From: Altericroceibacterium indicum
GTDB lineage: Bacteria; Pseudomonadota; Alphaproteobacteria; Sphingomonadales; Sphingomonadaceae
Length of the DNA stretch: 64,000 bases
Assembly (NCBI RefSeq): GCF_009828105.1
Contig: NZ_WTYQ01000004.1
Location: 62,001 to 126,000, forward strand
Reading direction: 5' to 3'
Position numbers and translations under genes: made by a program. Within the stretch, counting starts at the first letter, position 1, and every line of letters starts with the position of its first letter. Positions 40,527 through 49,897 of this stretch are shown in pieces. The notes under the pieces were generated by a model. It saw nothing but the letters and a program-made list of their open reading frames with translations, ran no database searches and was not told the origin of the DNA.

Positions 40527-41749
40527 TTGTGCTGTCGCACCCCACTGGTGCTCTTCATGCAAGGATATTGGCAGAAGCGCTGTCAGACAGTGGAATGCTG
40601 AAAAGATTTTACACCAGCCTCAATCTCAGCCCGTTGGAGCCGCTCATCCGGCATCTGCCGCAAGGCTTGGCGCGTGAAGCACACCGCCGGAGCTTTGTTT
40701 TGCCAAGTGAGCGTGTCCGAATGATCCTCCGGCGTGAAATTGCAGCGCTGCTGGCGGAGCGCTTACCCCTGATCCGGCGTTTCCATCTTGCGGCATCCTA
40801 TCGGCGCAGTGGCATGAATCGCATGTTTGACAGAAAAATGGCCAAGGCGCTGGAGCGCGAACCCCGTGCAGCGGGGTTTTATGGCTATATCGATTCGTCC
40901 AGACATTCGCTGGAAGCGGCGAGCCGTGCAGGGCTTACCAGCTTTGTGGAAGTCACAACCTGTTTTAGGGCTTTTGATGAAGCTCTATGGGCACAGGAAC
41001 GCCGCATTCAGCCAGATTGGGCTGCTACACTTCCGCCGTCTCGCACTGCAAGCGGCCCCTTTGGCGAGGAAGAGCAGGCGCGAATGCTGGACATGGCTGA
41101 CCGTATTATCGTTCCAAGCCACTATGTCGCGCGGAGTCTGCCCGGGCATTGCGATGGGAAAATCATACGTTTCCCCTATGGCATTTCCAGGATTGCACCG
41201 GCGATTTCACCGGTCCCCCGTAACGGCCCTTTGCGCATCCTGTTCGCCGGCGCGCTGACACAGCGCAAGGGAATCTCTTATCTGGCGGATGCTATGGCGC
41301 GGCTTGGCGGTGGCGGGAAGCTTACCGTGATTGGCCGAAAAGTAGTGGAGGGCTGCCCGGCCGTGGAACGCCTGATTGCGGGCAGTCAGTGGCACCCATC
41401 TTTGCCAAACACTCAGGTGCGGGCGATGATGGCTGAGCATGATGTGCTGGTTTTGCCATCCCTTTCCGACGCTTTCGGATTGGTGGTGATGGAGGCTCTA
41501 TCGCAAGGTACGCCTGTGATTGTCAGTGACAATGTGGGGGCCGGGGAATTGCTATCCCATGGGCGGGAAGGTTTTATTGTGCCGACCCGGGATAGTGACA
41601 GGCTGGCAGAAGCACTCATGCAGTTGCACATGGATCGCGACCTTCTGGAGGAGATGAGCCTTGCGGCTTTGGCACGGGCAAGGGCATTGCAGGAAAGCGA
41701 TACGGCGGCTCATTTCGTGGAGACGTTGAAGGCTGTGCTTCAATCCTGA
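40523..41749 (+). CDS. GT4 glycosyltransferase
   Basis: The 408-residue GT-B protein starts MIVLSHPTGALHARIL with a 4-base overlap to wzx. A longer start at 40493 lacks support. LRILFAGALTQRKGISYL and LSDAFGLVVMEALSQGTPVIVS mark the GT4 donor domain with E-x7-E-like spacing. It adds a sugar to the repeat unit. Its 3' end overlaps the convergent acetyltransferase gene by 10 bases. Confidence 0.87.
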   Translation: MIVLSHPTGALHARILAEALSDSGMLKRFYTSLNLSPLEPLIRHLPQGLAREAHRRSFVLPSERVRMILRREIAALLAERLPLIRRFHLAASYRRSGMNRMFDRKMAKALEREPRAAGFYGYIDSSRHSLEAASRAGLTSFVEVTTCFRAFDEALWAQERRIQPDWAATLPPSRTASGPFGEEEQARMLDMADRIIVPSHYVARSLPGHCDGKIIRFPYGISRIAPAISPVPRNGPLRILFAGALTQRKGISYLADAMARLGGGGKLTVIGRKVVEGCPAVERLIAGSQWHPSLPNTQVRAMMAEHDVLVLPSLSDAFGLVVMEALSQGTPVIVSDNVGAGELLSHGREGFIVPTRDSDRLAEALMQLHMDRDLLEEMSLAALARARALQESDTAAHFVETLKAVLQS

Positions 41750-42321
41750 GCGGCGAATCCCTTGCGTTCACGCAGTAAGCTTGCGGGATTTCCGACGTAA
41801 ATGCCACCTCTCCTGCAAGCGCTGAAACACACCGATCTTGCACCTAGAACGGAAAATGCTTCCATCACTACGCCCGGCCCGACAAAGGCACCTGCTGCGA
41901 CCCAGCATGACGGCCCGATCACAATCGGTGCGGCGGTCAGGGAATGTGCGGGATTATCGACATCGTGACTGCCGGTAACAAGCTCAGCATCCTGGGAAAT
42001 AACAGCATATGCGCCGAGATGAATGGGCGCGATATTGTAGCAATTCACTCTGGGGCCAAGCGTGGCGCGGTGTCCCATGTTGAGATGCGCCGGATACCAG
42101 ATACGCGCAGATGAATAGACCATCGCAGCTTTGCCAATCCGTGCCCCAAATGCTTTCAGGATCAGACATCGCCATGGGTTGAGAAAAGGCGGAGTCCACC
42201 GCGCCAACGCTAGCCAGACGATTTGGAACAGGGCGCGATAGGCGCGGTGTTTCAAAGGGAAACTGGCCCCACCTTCCAAGGGGGGCCATGCATCTGGTGT
42301 GATTTTCGTGCCAACCTTCAT
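41740..42321 (-). CDS. WcaF-like O-acetyltransferase (hexapeptide repeat)
   Basis: The 193-residue left-handed beta-helix acyltransferase has the WcaF/colanic acid N-terminus (LKHRAYRALFQIVW, TPPFLNPWRCLIL). Hexapeptide turns run from about 75 to 165 (IGKAAMVYSSARIWYP, SCWVAAGAFVGPGVVM), and the catalytic His lies in GSHDVDN. It moves acetyl from acetyl-CoA to a sugar of the polymer. With WcaJ- and WcaI-like genes and gmd/fcl, this gives the cluster a colanic-acid-like flavour. Confidence 0.87.
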   Translation of the reverse strand: MKVGTKITPDAWPPLEGGASFPLKHRAYRALFQIVWLALARWTPPFLNPWRCLILKAFGARIGKAAMVYSSARIWYPAHLNMGHRATLGPRVNCYNIAPIHLGAYAVISQDAELVTGSHDVDNPAHSLTAAPIVIGPSCWVAAGAFVGPGVVMEAFSVLGARSVCFSACRRGGIYVGNPASLLRERKGFAAQD

Positions 42322-42476
42322 ACCGCCTGCCCCCTATCGTAGATGTGGCGAGGAAACCGGCAGGCGGCCAGATGCCTTGCGGGCAATGTCCTCAAATGGC
42401 GCAAGCTGCCAGATCGACTCAATTCGAGGGGCGGCAAGGCATTGCCCGCCTTGATGTGTGGAATGAATGGGGTGTT

Positions 42477-43244
42477 CTAACCGCAGGTGCGGCAGTTTGG
42501 GTCCTTGGCGATGGTGAGTGACCGCATGGCGGGGGTCATTCCATCAAGTAGGTGCAGGGTGCCCCATTGAGCACCACCAAAGCTGCTGATTTCCTTGAGT
42601 AAAATGCGGATGGCCTGCATCGCGGCGAATGTACCAACCCAACCCACCATAGCGCCCAGCACGCCATCTTGCGCGCAAGTATCGCAATCATCACCATCAA
42701 AGGCATCGCCGACGTAGCAACGATAGCACGGTTGCCCATCCAGATGCCCTGCAAAGGCACCGACCTGACCTTGAAAGCGACCTAAAGCGGCGCTGAGCAA
42801 GGGCACGCGCGCTTCAACACAAGCATCGGAGACGGCCAGGCGGGTGGCAAAATTATCGCAGCCATCCAGCACGAGATCGGCACCTGAAATCAAGCTCTGG
42901 ACATTGTCGCCCGTGATGCGGGTGACATGGGGAATGACCTTCAAGTGAGGGTCAAACTTTGCCGCCCATTGTGCACCAGCAGTGGCTTTGGCCTGGCCGA
43001 TATCGGCAGGCGTGAAAATGGTCTGACGCTGAAGATTGCTCTCATCAACCGTATCACTGTCGATCAAAGTGAGGCGGCCGATCCCTGCGCCCGCCAGATA
43101 TTGCAGGGCAGGGGAGCCGATTCCGCCTACCCCCACCAGCACCACATGGGCTTTGGTGAGGGCCAATTGCCCTGCGCCCCCGACTTCGGGGAGGATAATG
43201 TGGCGGGCAAAGCGATTCAGGCGCTGGGGTTCAAGGGTATCCAT
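42477..43244 (-). CDS. moeB: ThiF/MoeB family adenylyltransferase
   Basis: The 255-residue E1-like protein has RFARHIILPEVGG, the ATP loop GVGGIGSPALQYLAGAG (about 38-54), DSDTVDESNLQRQ, and two C-x2-C zinc pairs (CYRC and the terminal CRTC). It adenylates the C-terminal Gly of MoaD (molybdopterin) or ThiS (thiamine); there is no rhodanese domain, which fits MoeB. Next to dnaA in the same direction (23-base gap). The exact partner is not decided by the sequence. Confidence 0.85.
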   Translation of the reverse strand: MDTLEPQRLNRFARHIILPEVGGAGQLALTKAHVVLVGVGGIGSPALQYLAGAGIGRLTLIDSDTVDESNLQRQTIFTPADIGQAKATAGAQWAAKFDPHLKVIPHVTRITGDNVQSLISGADLVLDGCDNFATRLAVSDACVEARVPLLSAALGRFQGQVGAFAGHLDGQPCYRCYVGDAFDGDDCDTCAQDGVLGAMVGWVGTFAAMQAIRILLKEISSFGGAQWGTLHLLDGMTPAMRSLTIAKDPNCRTCG

Positions 43245-43267
43245 CGCCTGAATCTAATGTGCTTTGC

Positions 43268-44677
43268 TTAGGATTCCAGTTGGCGCAGCAGCGAACGCAC
43301 ATCGCCGTCCATATCTGCATCGCGCTGGCGAAGGTCTTCGATCAGGCGCACGGCATGGATGACAGTGGAGTGATCGCGGCCACCGAACTTGCGCCCGATT
43401 TCCGGATAGCTGCGCGGGGTCAGCACCTTGGCGAGATACATCGCAACCTGACGTGGACGAACCACGGCACGCGCGCGGCGCTTGCTCGACATTTCAGACC
43501 GATCGACCCGGTAGAACTGGCAGACTGTGCGCTGGATTTCATCGATCGTGATACGCCGGCGGTTGGCGGAGAGAATATCGGTGAGTTGCTCTTCAGCGAG
43601 CTGGAGCGATACTTCCTGACCTGTCAGCTGAGCATAAGCGATCAGCTTGTTCAGGCCGCCGACCAATTCACGCACATTGCGATTGATGGTGCGAGCGAGA
43701 AATTCGATCACATCCGATGGCACTTCAAGCGGTGCAAAGCGAGTCAGCTTGGATTCGAGAATCGCACGGCGCAATTCAATATCCGCTGGCTGAATATCCG
43801 CCACCAGACCCATCGACAGACGTGAAAGCAAACGCTGCTCCACGCCATCAAGCGCCTGCGGTGCACGGTCAGCGGCAAAGACCAGGCGCTTGCCTTCCGC
43901 AAGGAGGGCGTCGATCGTGTAGAGCAGTTCTTCCTGCGCTGAAGCCTTGCCGATGATGAACTGAATATCGTCTACCAGCAGAAGATCAAAACCGCGCAGG
44001 CGAGCCTTGAATTCAATCATCGCATTCTGGCGCAGTGCCTGCACGAATTCGATCATGAACCGCTCGGCTGAGCAGTAGAAAATCCGCGCCCGTGGATGGG
44101 CCTGCATATAGGCATGGCCGATAGCGTGCAGCAGATGGGTTTTGCCCTGTCCGGTAGCCGCCTTGAGGTAGAGCGGGGAAAACTGCGGTTTTTCAACCTT
44201 TGCCATCCGTTCAGCCGCATTGAAGGCCAGCACGTTGGTGGTGCCGGTGACAAAGGCTGCAAAGGTCAGCGATGGGTCCAGCCCCACCGAAGAGGTGAAG
44301 CCGACATCGCTCAGGGAACCCAGCGGGTCGCCAGACTGCATCCGATCATTGGCAGCACGGCGCTGAGTTGGGGATGACCCCAGATTGAGATCGGCCATTT
44401 TGCGGCGGCCAGGGTGAACCTGAATCCTTACGCTTTTTACTTCACTGCGGGCAATCTTCCACGCAAGGGACAGGCGATCGAGAAACCGATCCTGAACCCA
44501 ATTGGCGGAAAATTCTGTTGGCAGGAACAGGTCGAGCGTGCCGCTCTGCTTGCAGAAGCTGCCAAGCTGGATCGGCTTGATCCACTGGCTGTGCATTTGC
44601 TGACCGAGATCCTTGCGCAGTCCCTGACTGATGTCGGCCCAATCGGCCGCGAGGTCCAGCGCTTCCTGATCTTCCAT
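43268..44677 (-). CDS. dnaA: Chromosomal replication initiator protein DnaA
   Basis: The 469-residue protein starts MEDQEALDLAADW with AGGA upstream. Domain I (about 1-90) is followed by a linker. The AAA+ domain has Walker A ATGQGKTH and Walker B LLLVDDIQF. The domain IV DNA-binding helix carries RDHSTVIHA. It binds DnaA boxes and melts oriC. The frame is open for another 64 codons up to 44869, but the family start fits 44677. rpsT lies upstream, a familiar order in this group. No cluster of DnaA boxes is seen, so oriC is probably elsewhere. Confidence 0.95.
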   Translation of the reverse strand: MEDQEALDLAADWADISQGLRKDLGQQMHSQWIKPIQLGSFCKQSGTLDLFLPTEFSANWVQDRFLDRLSLAWKIARSEVKSVRIQVHPGRRKMADLNLGSSPTQRRAANDRMQSGDPLGSLSDVGFTSSVGLDPSLTFAAFVTGTTNVLAFNAAERMAKVEKPQFSPLYLKAATGQGKTHLLHAIGHAYMQAHPRARIFYCSAERFMIEFVQALRQNAMIEFKARLRGFDLLLVDDIQFIIGKASAQEELLYTIDALLAEGKRLVFAADRAPQALDGVEQRLLSRLSMGLVADIQPADIELRRAILESKLTRFAPLEVPSDVIEFLARTINRNVRELVGGLNKLIAYAQLTGQEVSLQLAEEQLTDILSANRRRITIDEIQRTVCQFYRVDRSEMSSKRRARAVVRPRQVAMYLAKVLTPRSYPEIGRKFGGRDHSTVIHAVRLIEDLRQRDADMDGDVRSLLRQLES

Positions 44678-45174
44678 GGTGATCCTGTTTTTATTCAATT
44701 GTGTCGAAGCGCTGTCCGCTGATTGCGGTTTGATGCGAATCATGACTTGCCCCCCGACTGGCCGAATGTGGCCCTTGTACCATTTCGGCTCACCCGCCGA
44801 ATTACGGGTGAACACAGCTTCGCCGTCCGTCAGAATCAGAGCTTCTGACGCCATACCAGCGAAGATCATTGTTTGACCGGCGCGCCAGTGTCGGCGCCGC
44901 CTGTGGATTGATTTATGAGCCTCTTGCGGATTCGGGCAAGAGCGGCAGGGTAAAAAAACTGAAATATAGCGCCTTGACTCCCCCCGGCCCCGCAGGCCTT
45001 GGTTTAAGACTCTGAAAACAAAGGGAATCTATATTACAGCTTCGCGAATCGCGGGATTCCCTCAGCTTCTGAGAGCGGCCTCGTAGAAGCCCTTATGACA
45101 AACGAAAGGGGCCGGTTTATGATAAACCGGCCCCTTTCAAATCTGGGTCTATTTTAAGCCCCGAAGGGCACGAA
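44678..45174. other. 497-bp region between rpsT and dnaA
   Basis: It should contain the dnaA promoter and leader. It holds the rpsT terminator (separate entry) and an inverted repeat GGGAATC/GATTCCC around 45024-45061 that encloses the palindrome CGCGAATCGCG. A single imperfect DnaA-box-like TGTGGATTG lies near 44900. The first 192 bases upstream of dnaA remain open in the dnaA frame. Confidence 0.5.
45104..45140 (-). terminator. Strong terminator after rpsT
   Basis: A 16-bp perfect inverted repeat (arms 45104-45119 and 45123-45138, GAAAGGGGCCGGTTTA) with a 3-base centre. It is 36 bases past the rpsT stop and would separate rpsT from dnaA. Confidence 0.85.
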
Positions 45175-45435
45175 TCACAGAGATGCGACTCGCTTGGTCA
45201 GACGGCTGAACTTGCGTGCAGCAGTATTTTTATGGATCACGCCACGCGCAACACCGCGTGCGAGTTCTGGCTGAGCAGCCTTCAGGGCAACCTGGGCTTC
45301 TTCTTTATTGCCAGATTCGAGGGCAATTTCGATCTTCTTCACGAAGCTGCGGATGCGGCTCATGCGCGAAGTATTGATTTCAGCGCGACGTTCGTTGCGA
45401 CGGATGCGCTTGCGGGCTTGCGGCGTATTGGCCAT
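45175..45435 (-). CDS. rpsT: 30S ribosomal protein S20
   Basis: The 86-residue highly basic protein starts [20 protein letters not shown], the S20 signature, and has three long helices. It binds 16S rRNA early in 30S assembly. AAGGAC precedes the ATG; the longer open frame to 45492 is not coding. It is followed by a strong terminator and then dnaA. Confidence 0.97.
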   Translation of the reverse strand: MANTPQARKRIRRNERRAEINTSRMSRIRSFVKKIEIALESGNKEEAQVALKAAQPELARGVARGVIHKNTAARKFSRLTKRVASL

Positions 45436-45649
45436 GTCTGTCCTTACTTTAGCGGCAGCGCGGCACGGCGCTGGTCCAAGCTTTCGTTCCAAAGAATCTT
45501 GTATGAAGCGGCGGCCACGGCAAGGCCGGTCCGCTGCGAAGGGACGCCCTTAGCCATAGTGGCTTAAAAGGTCAAGTAATCGGGCTATCCTGTCGCTTGC
45601 AAGCGTGCTTATGCCGCTGATTGGCGTGAACAGCAAGCCATGCCCCGAT

Positions 45650-46459
45650 TTAGCGCTGACATTTGGGGCAATACCACGTGCTGCGGCCACCCTGATTGAT
45701 TCGCCTGATCGTACCGCCGCATGGGCAAGATTCGCCTTCACGCCCGTAAACGTCAAAATTCTTTGAGAAATATCCTAATTCACCATCGGGCTGGGCATAA
45801 TCACGCAAGGAAGACCCGCCAGCAGCGATGGCTTCCTGCAAAACGCTGACGATGGCCGGGACCAGCCTTTGCAACGCAGCAAGGGAGACGCGGCCAGCGG
45901 CTTTGGTTGGATTGATATGCGCACGATATAGCGCTTCGCAGACATATATATTGCCAAGCCCGGCGACGATTCGCTGATCTAGCAGCATCAGCTTGATAGC
46001 CTGTTTTCGGACCGAAAAGGATTCGCGCAAATGCTCGGCTGTCAGGTCCGGACCCAACGGCTCCGGCCCCATGGCGGCAAAGGGCGGCCATTGTTCAAGC
46101 TGCTGAGTATTGACGAGATCCACCGAGCCAAACCGGCGCGGATCGCACAGGGCAAAACGATGGCCTGCTGTTTCCAGCACCAGATGGTCATGTTTGCCAA
46201 TGTCATCCGGGTCGATTCTCCAGCGCCCGCTCATGCCAAGGTGAAACACGAGGCTGCGTTCCCGGTCTGTATGGATCAGGCCATATTTCGCCCTCCGGCT
46301 GAGCCCGGTGATGGTGGCCCCGGTCAGTGTCTGCACAAGATCGGGCGGGAAGGGGCGGCGCATATCGGCCCGGTGAGTCACTGCACGGGTGATTTGGGCA
46401 GAATCGAGAAAATGCGCCAGTCCGCGCACAGTGGTTTCGACTTCGGGAAGTTCAGGCAT
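45650..46459 (-). CDS. mutM: Formamidopyrimidine-DNA glycosylase
   Basis: The 269-residue Fpg protein starts MPELPEVET, with the catalytic Pro1-Glu2 after Met removal. It has the H2TH region (GLGNIYVCEALYRA) and a C-terminal zinc finger (CPCGG ... CPKC). It removes 8-oxoguanine and formamidopyrimidines from DNA. It is divergent from the EamA carrier, with 162 bases between starts. Confidence 0.97.
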   Translation of the reverse strand: MPELPEVETTVRGLAHFLDSAQITRAVTHRADMRRPFPPDLVQTLTGATITGLSRRAKYGLIHTDRERSLVFHLGMSGRWRIDPDDIGKHDHLVLETAGHRFALCDPRRFGSVDLVNTQQLEQWPPFAAMGPEPLGPDLTAEHLRESFSVRKQAIKLMLLDQRIVAGLGNIYVCEALYRAHINPTKAAGRVSLAALQRLVPAIVSVLQEAIAAGGSSLRDYAQPDGELGYFSKNFDVYGREGESCPCGGTIRRINQGGRSTWYCPKCQR

Positions 46460-46621
46460 GGTCTGGCTTTAATGCATGAAGCATGATTTTGGGTATGGAT
46501 TTTACAGGGTTCGCTGCCAGGCACGCAGGGTTTTCCACGCGCTGGTGCAAAACTGCCTGCGCAGGCGGGGTCGTAATTATGACGCTGCCCCCTTATGTGC
46601 TGCGCTGAGTTAGGGAGCTTT

Positions 46622-47563
46622 ATGTCCAACAATTCCAATCAGCTTCGCGCCTTTGCCATGCTGGGGCTGGTGATGCTCTGCTGGGCCGGTAATTCGATCA
46701 TTGGCCGCGCTGTGCGGTTCGATATTCCACCTTCGTCCCTTGCCTTCGGGCGGTGGCTACTGGCGCTGATCGTGCTGCTGCCCTTTGCATGGAGCAGCCT
46801 GCGGCGAGAACGGTCACTAATCCGGCAGAATTGGAAGATGATTGTGCTGCTGGGATTGTTCGGCATCGCGGCCTTCAACACACTTCTTTATACCGGGCTG
46901 CGGTACACCACCGCCACCAACGCCCTGCTGCTGCAATCGGCGGTGCCTGCGCTGGTGCTGATTCTCGACCGCTTGCTTTTCCGTACCAGAGCTCACCCTT
47001 TGCAACTCGCCGGAGTTTTCTTTTCGGTGCTGGGGGTGACGATCATTGTGTTTGATGGCGATCCGGCAGCCGCTTTGCGGCTCCATCTGGGTACGGGTGA
47101 TCTGTGGATTCTGGCCTCGGTTCTGGTGTGGTCGCTTTATACGGTTCTGCTGCGGAAAAAACCCGTCATCGCGCCGATCAATCTCGTAGTGTGCACCTTT
47201 GCCGTGGGGGTAATTGTGCTCGCACCCTTTGCTGCGTGGGAATGGAGCCAGGGCCAGGTGGTGCAGTGGAAGCTCAGCACTGTGGGCGCTTATCTCTATG
47301 TCGCTTTGTTTTCATCGGTGCTGGCTTACTTCATCTATAATTGGGCGGCGGGGGTCGTCGGTCCGGCAAGGGCAGGGCAGGCGATTACGTTATTGCCGAT
47401 TTTCGGTGCATTCCTGTCAGCGCTGCTGCTGGGAGAAAAACTCTATTCCTACCATTTTGCCGGCATGGCTAGTATATTGGCGGGCATCGCTTTCGGGGCT
47501 TTGTCAGCCAGGCAATCGGCTGCGGCAAATGTTCCGCTGGCACAGGATAAGGCAGGGCGCTAG
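46622..47563 (+). CDS. EamA/DMT family transporter (RhaT-like)
   Basis: The 313-residue protein has ten membrane helices in two EamA repeats (about 8-145 and 155-295), with CWAGNSIIGRAV near the start. ATG 46622 has GGGAG upstream; the frame to 46595 adds no family sequence. The likely role is export of metabolites or amino acids across the inner membrane, with unknown substrate. It is followed 9 bases later by ubiE, so it may be cotranscribed. Confidence 0.85.
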   Translation: MSNNSNQLRAFAMLGLVMLCWAGNSIIGRAVRFDIPPSSLAFGRWLLALIVLLPFAWSSLRRERSLIRQNWKMIVLLGLFGIAAFNTLLYTGLRYTTATNALLLQSAVPALVLILDRLLFRTRAHPLQLAGVFFSVLGVTIIVFDGDPAAALRLHLGTGDLWILASVLVWSLYTVLLRKKPVIAPINLVVCTFAVGVIVLAPFAAWEWSQGQVVQWKLSTVGAYLYVALFSSVLAYFIYNWAAGVVGPARAGQAITLLPIFGAFLSALLLGEKLYSYHFAGMASILAGIAFGALSARQSAAANVPLAQDKAGR

Positions 47564-47572
47564 AGGAGCTAT

Positions 47573-48304
47573 ATGAGTGAGAGCGTTTCCTTCGGCTACG
47601 AAGATGTAAGCCCCGAAGAGAAGACCCGCCGTGTCGGTGATGTCTTCTCCAATGTCGCTGCCAAATATGACATCATGAATGATGCCATGTCGGGCGGTAT
47701 GCACCGCTTATGGAAGGACCGTTTCGTGCGGCGGGTTAAGCCGCAGCCGGGCGAGCAGATCCTCGATATGGCGGGCGGAACAGGCGATATTGCCTTCCGC
47801 ATGGAAGAATGCGGGGCCAATGTCACTGTGTCTGATATCAATCAGGAAATGCTTGATGTCGGGATTGAACGCGCCATGGATCGCGGCCTCGATAGCCTTG
47901 TCTGGTCGCGCCAGAATGCGGAAGAGCTGTCTTTCTCCAGCCGGATTTTTGATGCTTACACGATTGCCTTTGGCATTCGAAACGTTACCCATATCGATAA
48001 GGCACTGGCCGAAGCGCACCGGGTGCTGAAATTTGGTGGCCGGTTTTTCTGCCTTGAATTTTCGACCACCGAATGGCCGGGCTTCAAGGAAGCTTACGAT
48101 TTCTATTCGCATAAATTGGTGCCGCAGATCGGCAAGACCATCGCAGGCGATGCTGACAGCTATCGCTATCTGATCGAATCGATCCGCCGCTTCCCAACCA
48201 TGCCCGATTTTGAACAGATGATCCGCGATGCTGGCTTCGTTCGCACCAAGGTGGAGCCTATCATGGGCGGCCTTGTAGCGATCCATTCCGGCTGGAAGAT
48301 CTGA
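47573..48304 (+). CDS. ubiE: Ubiquinone/menaquinone biosynthesis C-methyltransferase
   Basis: The 243-residue class I SAM methyltransferase has the UbiE signature (VGDVFSNVAAKYDIMNDAMSGGMHRLWKD) and the SAM loop DMAGGTGD. RVLKFGGRFFCLEFS and a terminal IHSGWKI also match. It methylates the ring carbon of the polyprenyl benzoquinol. It is followed after 7 bases by ubiB. Confidence 0.97.
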   Translation: MSESVSFGYEDVSPEEKTRRVGDVFSNVAAKYDIMNDAMSGGMHRLWKDRFVRRVKPQPGEQILDMAGGTGDIAFRMEECGANVTVSDINQEMLDVGIERAMDRGLDSLVWSRQNAEELSFSSRIFDAYTIAFGIRNVTHIDKALAEAHRVLKFGGRFFCLEFSTTEWPGFKEAYDFYSHKLVPQIGKTIAGDADSYRYLIESIRRFPTMPDFEQMIRDAGFVRTKVEPIMGGLVAIHSGWKI

Positions 48305-48311
48305 TTTACCA

Positions 48312-49868
48312 GTGACACGGGCCTCAACGCATATCTTCCGCCTCCTGAAATGGGGGCGGACCCTTGCACGTCATGGCGTGCTGCGTGAAATTGAACGCAG
48401 CCCCAACACGCCGCCTGCGGTTGTCCGTCTCACGCGGATTGCCCGGTTTGGCACTGTGCAGCCCAAGGAACCAGATTACGCGGAGGCCTTTCGTGAAATC
48501 GGCCCGGCGGCGATCAAGCTGGGGCAGACGCTGGCGACCCGGCCCGATGTAGTGGGCGAAGAAGCGGTGCAAAATCTGCTTTCCTTGCAGGACAGCCTGC
48601 CGCCCGTTCCTTTTGAGCTGATCAAGGCGCAGATAGAACGCAGCTTTGAACAGCCGATCGAAGCGCTTTATTCCGAGATTGACCCGGTACCAGTGGGCGC
48701 GGCGTCCATCGCACAGGTGCATCAGGCGGTGACGACCGATGGCCGCAAGGTTGCGGTCAAGGTTCTGCGCCCCGGTATCCGCGAGAAATTCGCGCATGAT
48801 ATCACCACTTATGAATGGGCTGCGGCCCATCTGGAAGCTCTGGGCGGTGAAGCCAAACGTCTGCGCCCCCGGCTGACGATTGCCAATTTCAAGCGCTGGA
48901 CCAATCGCGAACTGGACCTGCGGCGCGAAGCGGCTTCTGCCAGTGAGCTGGCTGATAATATGAAGGGCTTTCACGGCTACCGGATTCCGGCGATTGACTG
49001 GGATAGAACCAATGGCCGGGTGATGACGATCGAATGGGTCGATGGCATCAAGATCAGCAATATTGAAGCGCTCAAAGCGGCTGGCCATAATATGCCGGAA
49101 TTGGCGCATCGGCTGGTGCTGGCCTTTCTGACACAAGCGATCAGCGGGGGCTATTTCCATGCTGATATGCATCAGGGCAATCTGTTCGTCTGTGATGATG
49201 GCGATATTGTCGCGATTGATTTCGGGATCATGGGCCGGATCAATACGCGCGCGCGGCAATGGCTGGCCGAGATCCTCTATGGCCTCACCACTGGAAATTA
49301 TCGCCGGGTGGCAGAAATCCATTTCGAAGCGCAATATGTGCCAAGCTATCATTCGGTGGATGAATTCGCGACGGCTCTTCGTGCTGTCGGTGAACCGATG
49401 CGCGGCAAGCCGGTGAGTGAATTGTCCGTCGGCCAAATGCTTGACGGCCTGTTTGCTATCACACGCGATTTTGACATGCAGACACAGCCGCATTTGCTGC
49501 TGTTGCAGAAGACCATGGTGATGGTTGAAGGGATCGCAACACAGCTCGATCCCGACATCAATATGTGGGACGTGGCAGCGCCCTTCGTGCGGGACTGGAT
49601 TCGGGATGAGCTTGGCCCGGAAGCCGCTCTCGCCGATCGCTTGCGCGAAGATATGAAGACCTTGTTCGGCATCCCATCGCTGGTGCGCCGGGTGGAGGAA
49701 AGCTATCCGAAAAAGGGCGCTGCGCCCGAACCGCCGCCGCTTCCCGATGTCGAACTGATCTGGGATCGCAGCCGCAAAAAAGGCTCCTCTCCATGGGGCT
49801 ATATCGCCACAGCGATTGGCGGTGGCGCTCTGGTCTGGGCAGGTGTGGCGCTAGGCTGGTTGTCCTAG
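48312..49868 (+). CDS. ubiB: UbiB-type ADCK kinase-like protein of ubiquinone synthesis
   Basis: The 518-residue atypical kinase/ATPase starts at GTG. It has the family K-x-GQ motif in AAIKLGQTLATRPD, the Ala-rich loop PVGAASIAQVH, the lysine in VAVKVLRPG, the HADMHQGNL catalytic loop and IDFGIMG metal loop. A C-terminal hydrophobic helix follows (about 493-515). UbiB supports extraction or handling of ubiquinone intermediates in the membrane. Coupled with ubiE. Confidence 0.95.
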   Translation: MTRASTHIFRLLKWGRTLARHGVLREIERSPNTPPAVVRLTRIARFGTVQPKEPDYAEAFREIGPAAIKLGQTLATRPDVVGEEAVQNLLSLQDSLPPVPFELIKAQIERSFEQPIEALYSEIDPVPVGAASIAQVHQAVTTDGRKVAVKVLRPGIREKFAHDITTYEWAAAHLEALGGEAKRLRPRLTIANFKRWTNRELDLRREAASASELADNMKGFHGYRIPAIDWDRTNGRVMTIEWVDGIKISNIEALKAAGHNMPELAHRLVLAFLTQAISGGYFHADMHQGNLFVCDDGDIVAIDFGIMGRINTRARQWLAEILYGLTTGNYRRVAEIHFEAQYVPSYHSVDEFATALRAVGEPMRGKPVSELSVGQMLDGLFAITRDFDMQTQPHLLLLQKTMVMVEGIATQLDPDINMWDVAAPFVRDWIRDELGPEAALADRLREDMKTLFGIPSLVRRVEESYPKKGAAPEPPPLPDVELIWDRSRKKGSSPWGYIATAIGGGALVWAGVALGWLS

Positions 49869-49897
49869 CGCCTGCACCTTGCACCTGCCGGTTTTAT

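Noticed and set aside
43259-43825. A 188-codon plus-strand open frame at the 3' end of dnaA
   Set aside because: Antisense to the conserved DNA-binding end of DnaA.
44878-45170. Possible replication origin next to dnaA
   Set aside because: Only one imperfect DnaA box (TGTGGATTG) and no cluster of boxes or clear AT-rich unwinding element; in many alphaproteobacteria oriC is not beside dnaA.
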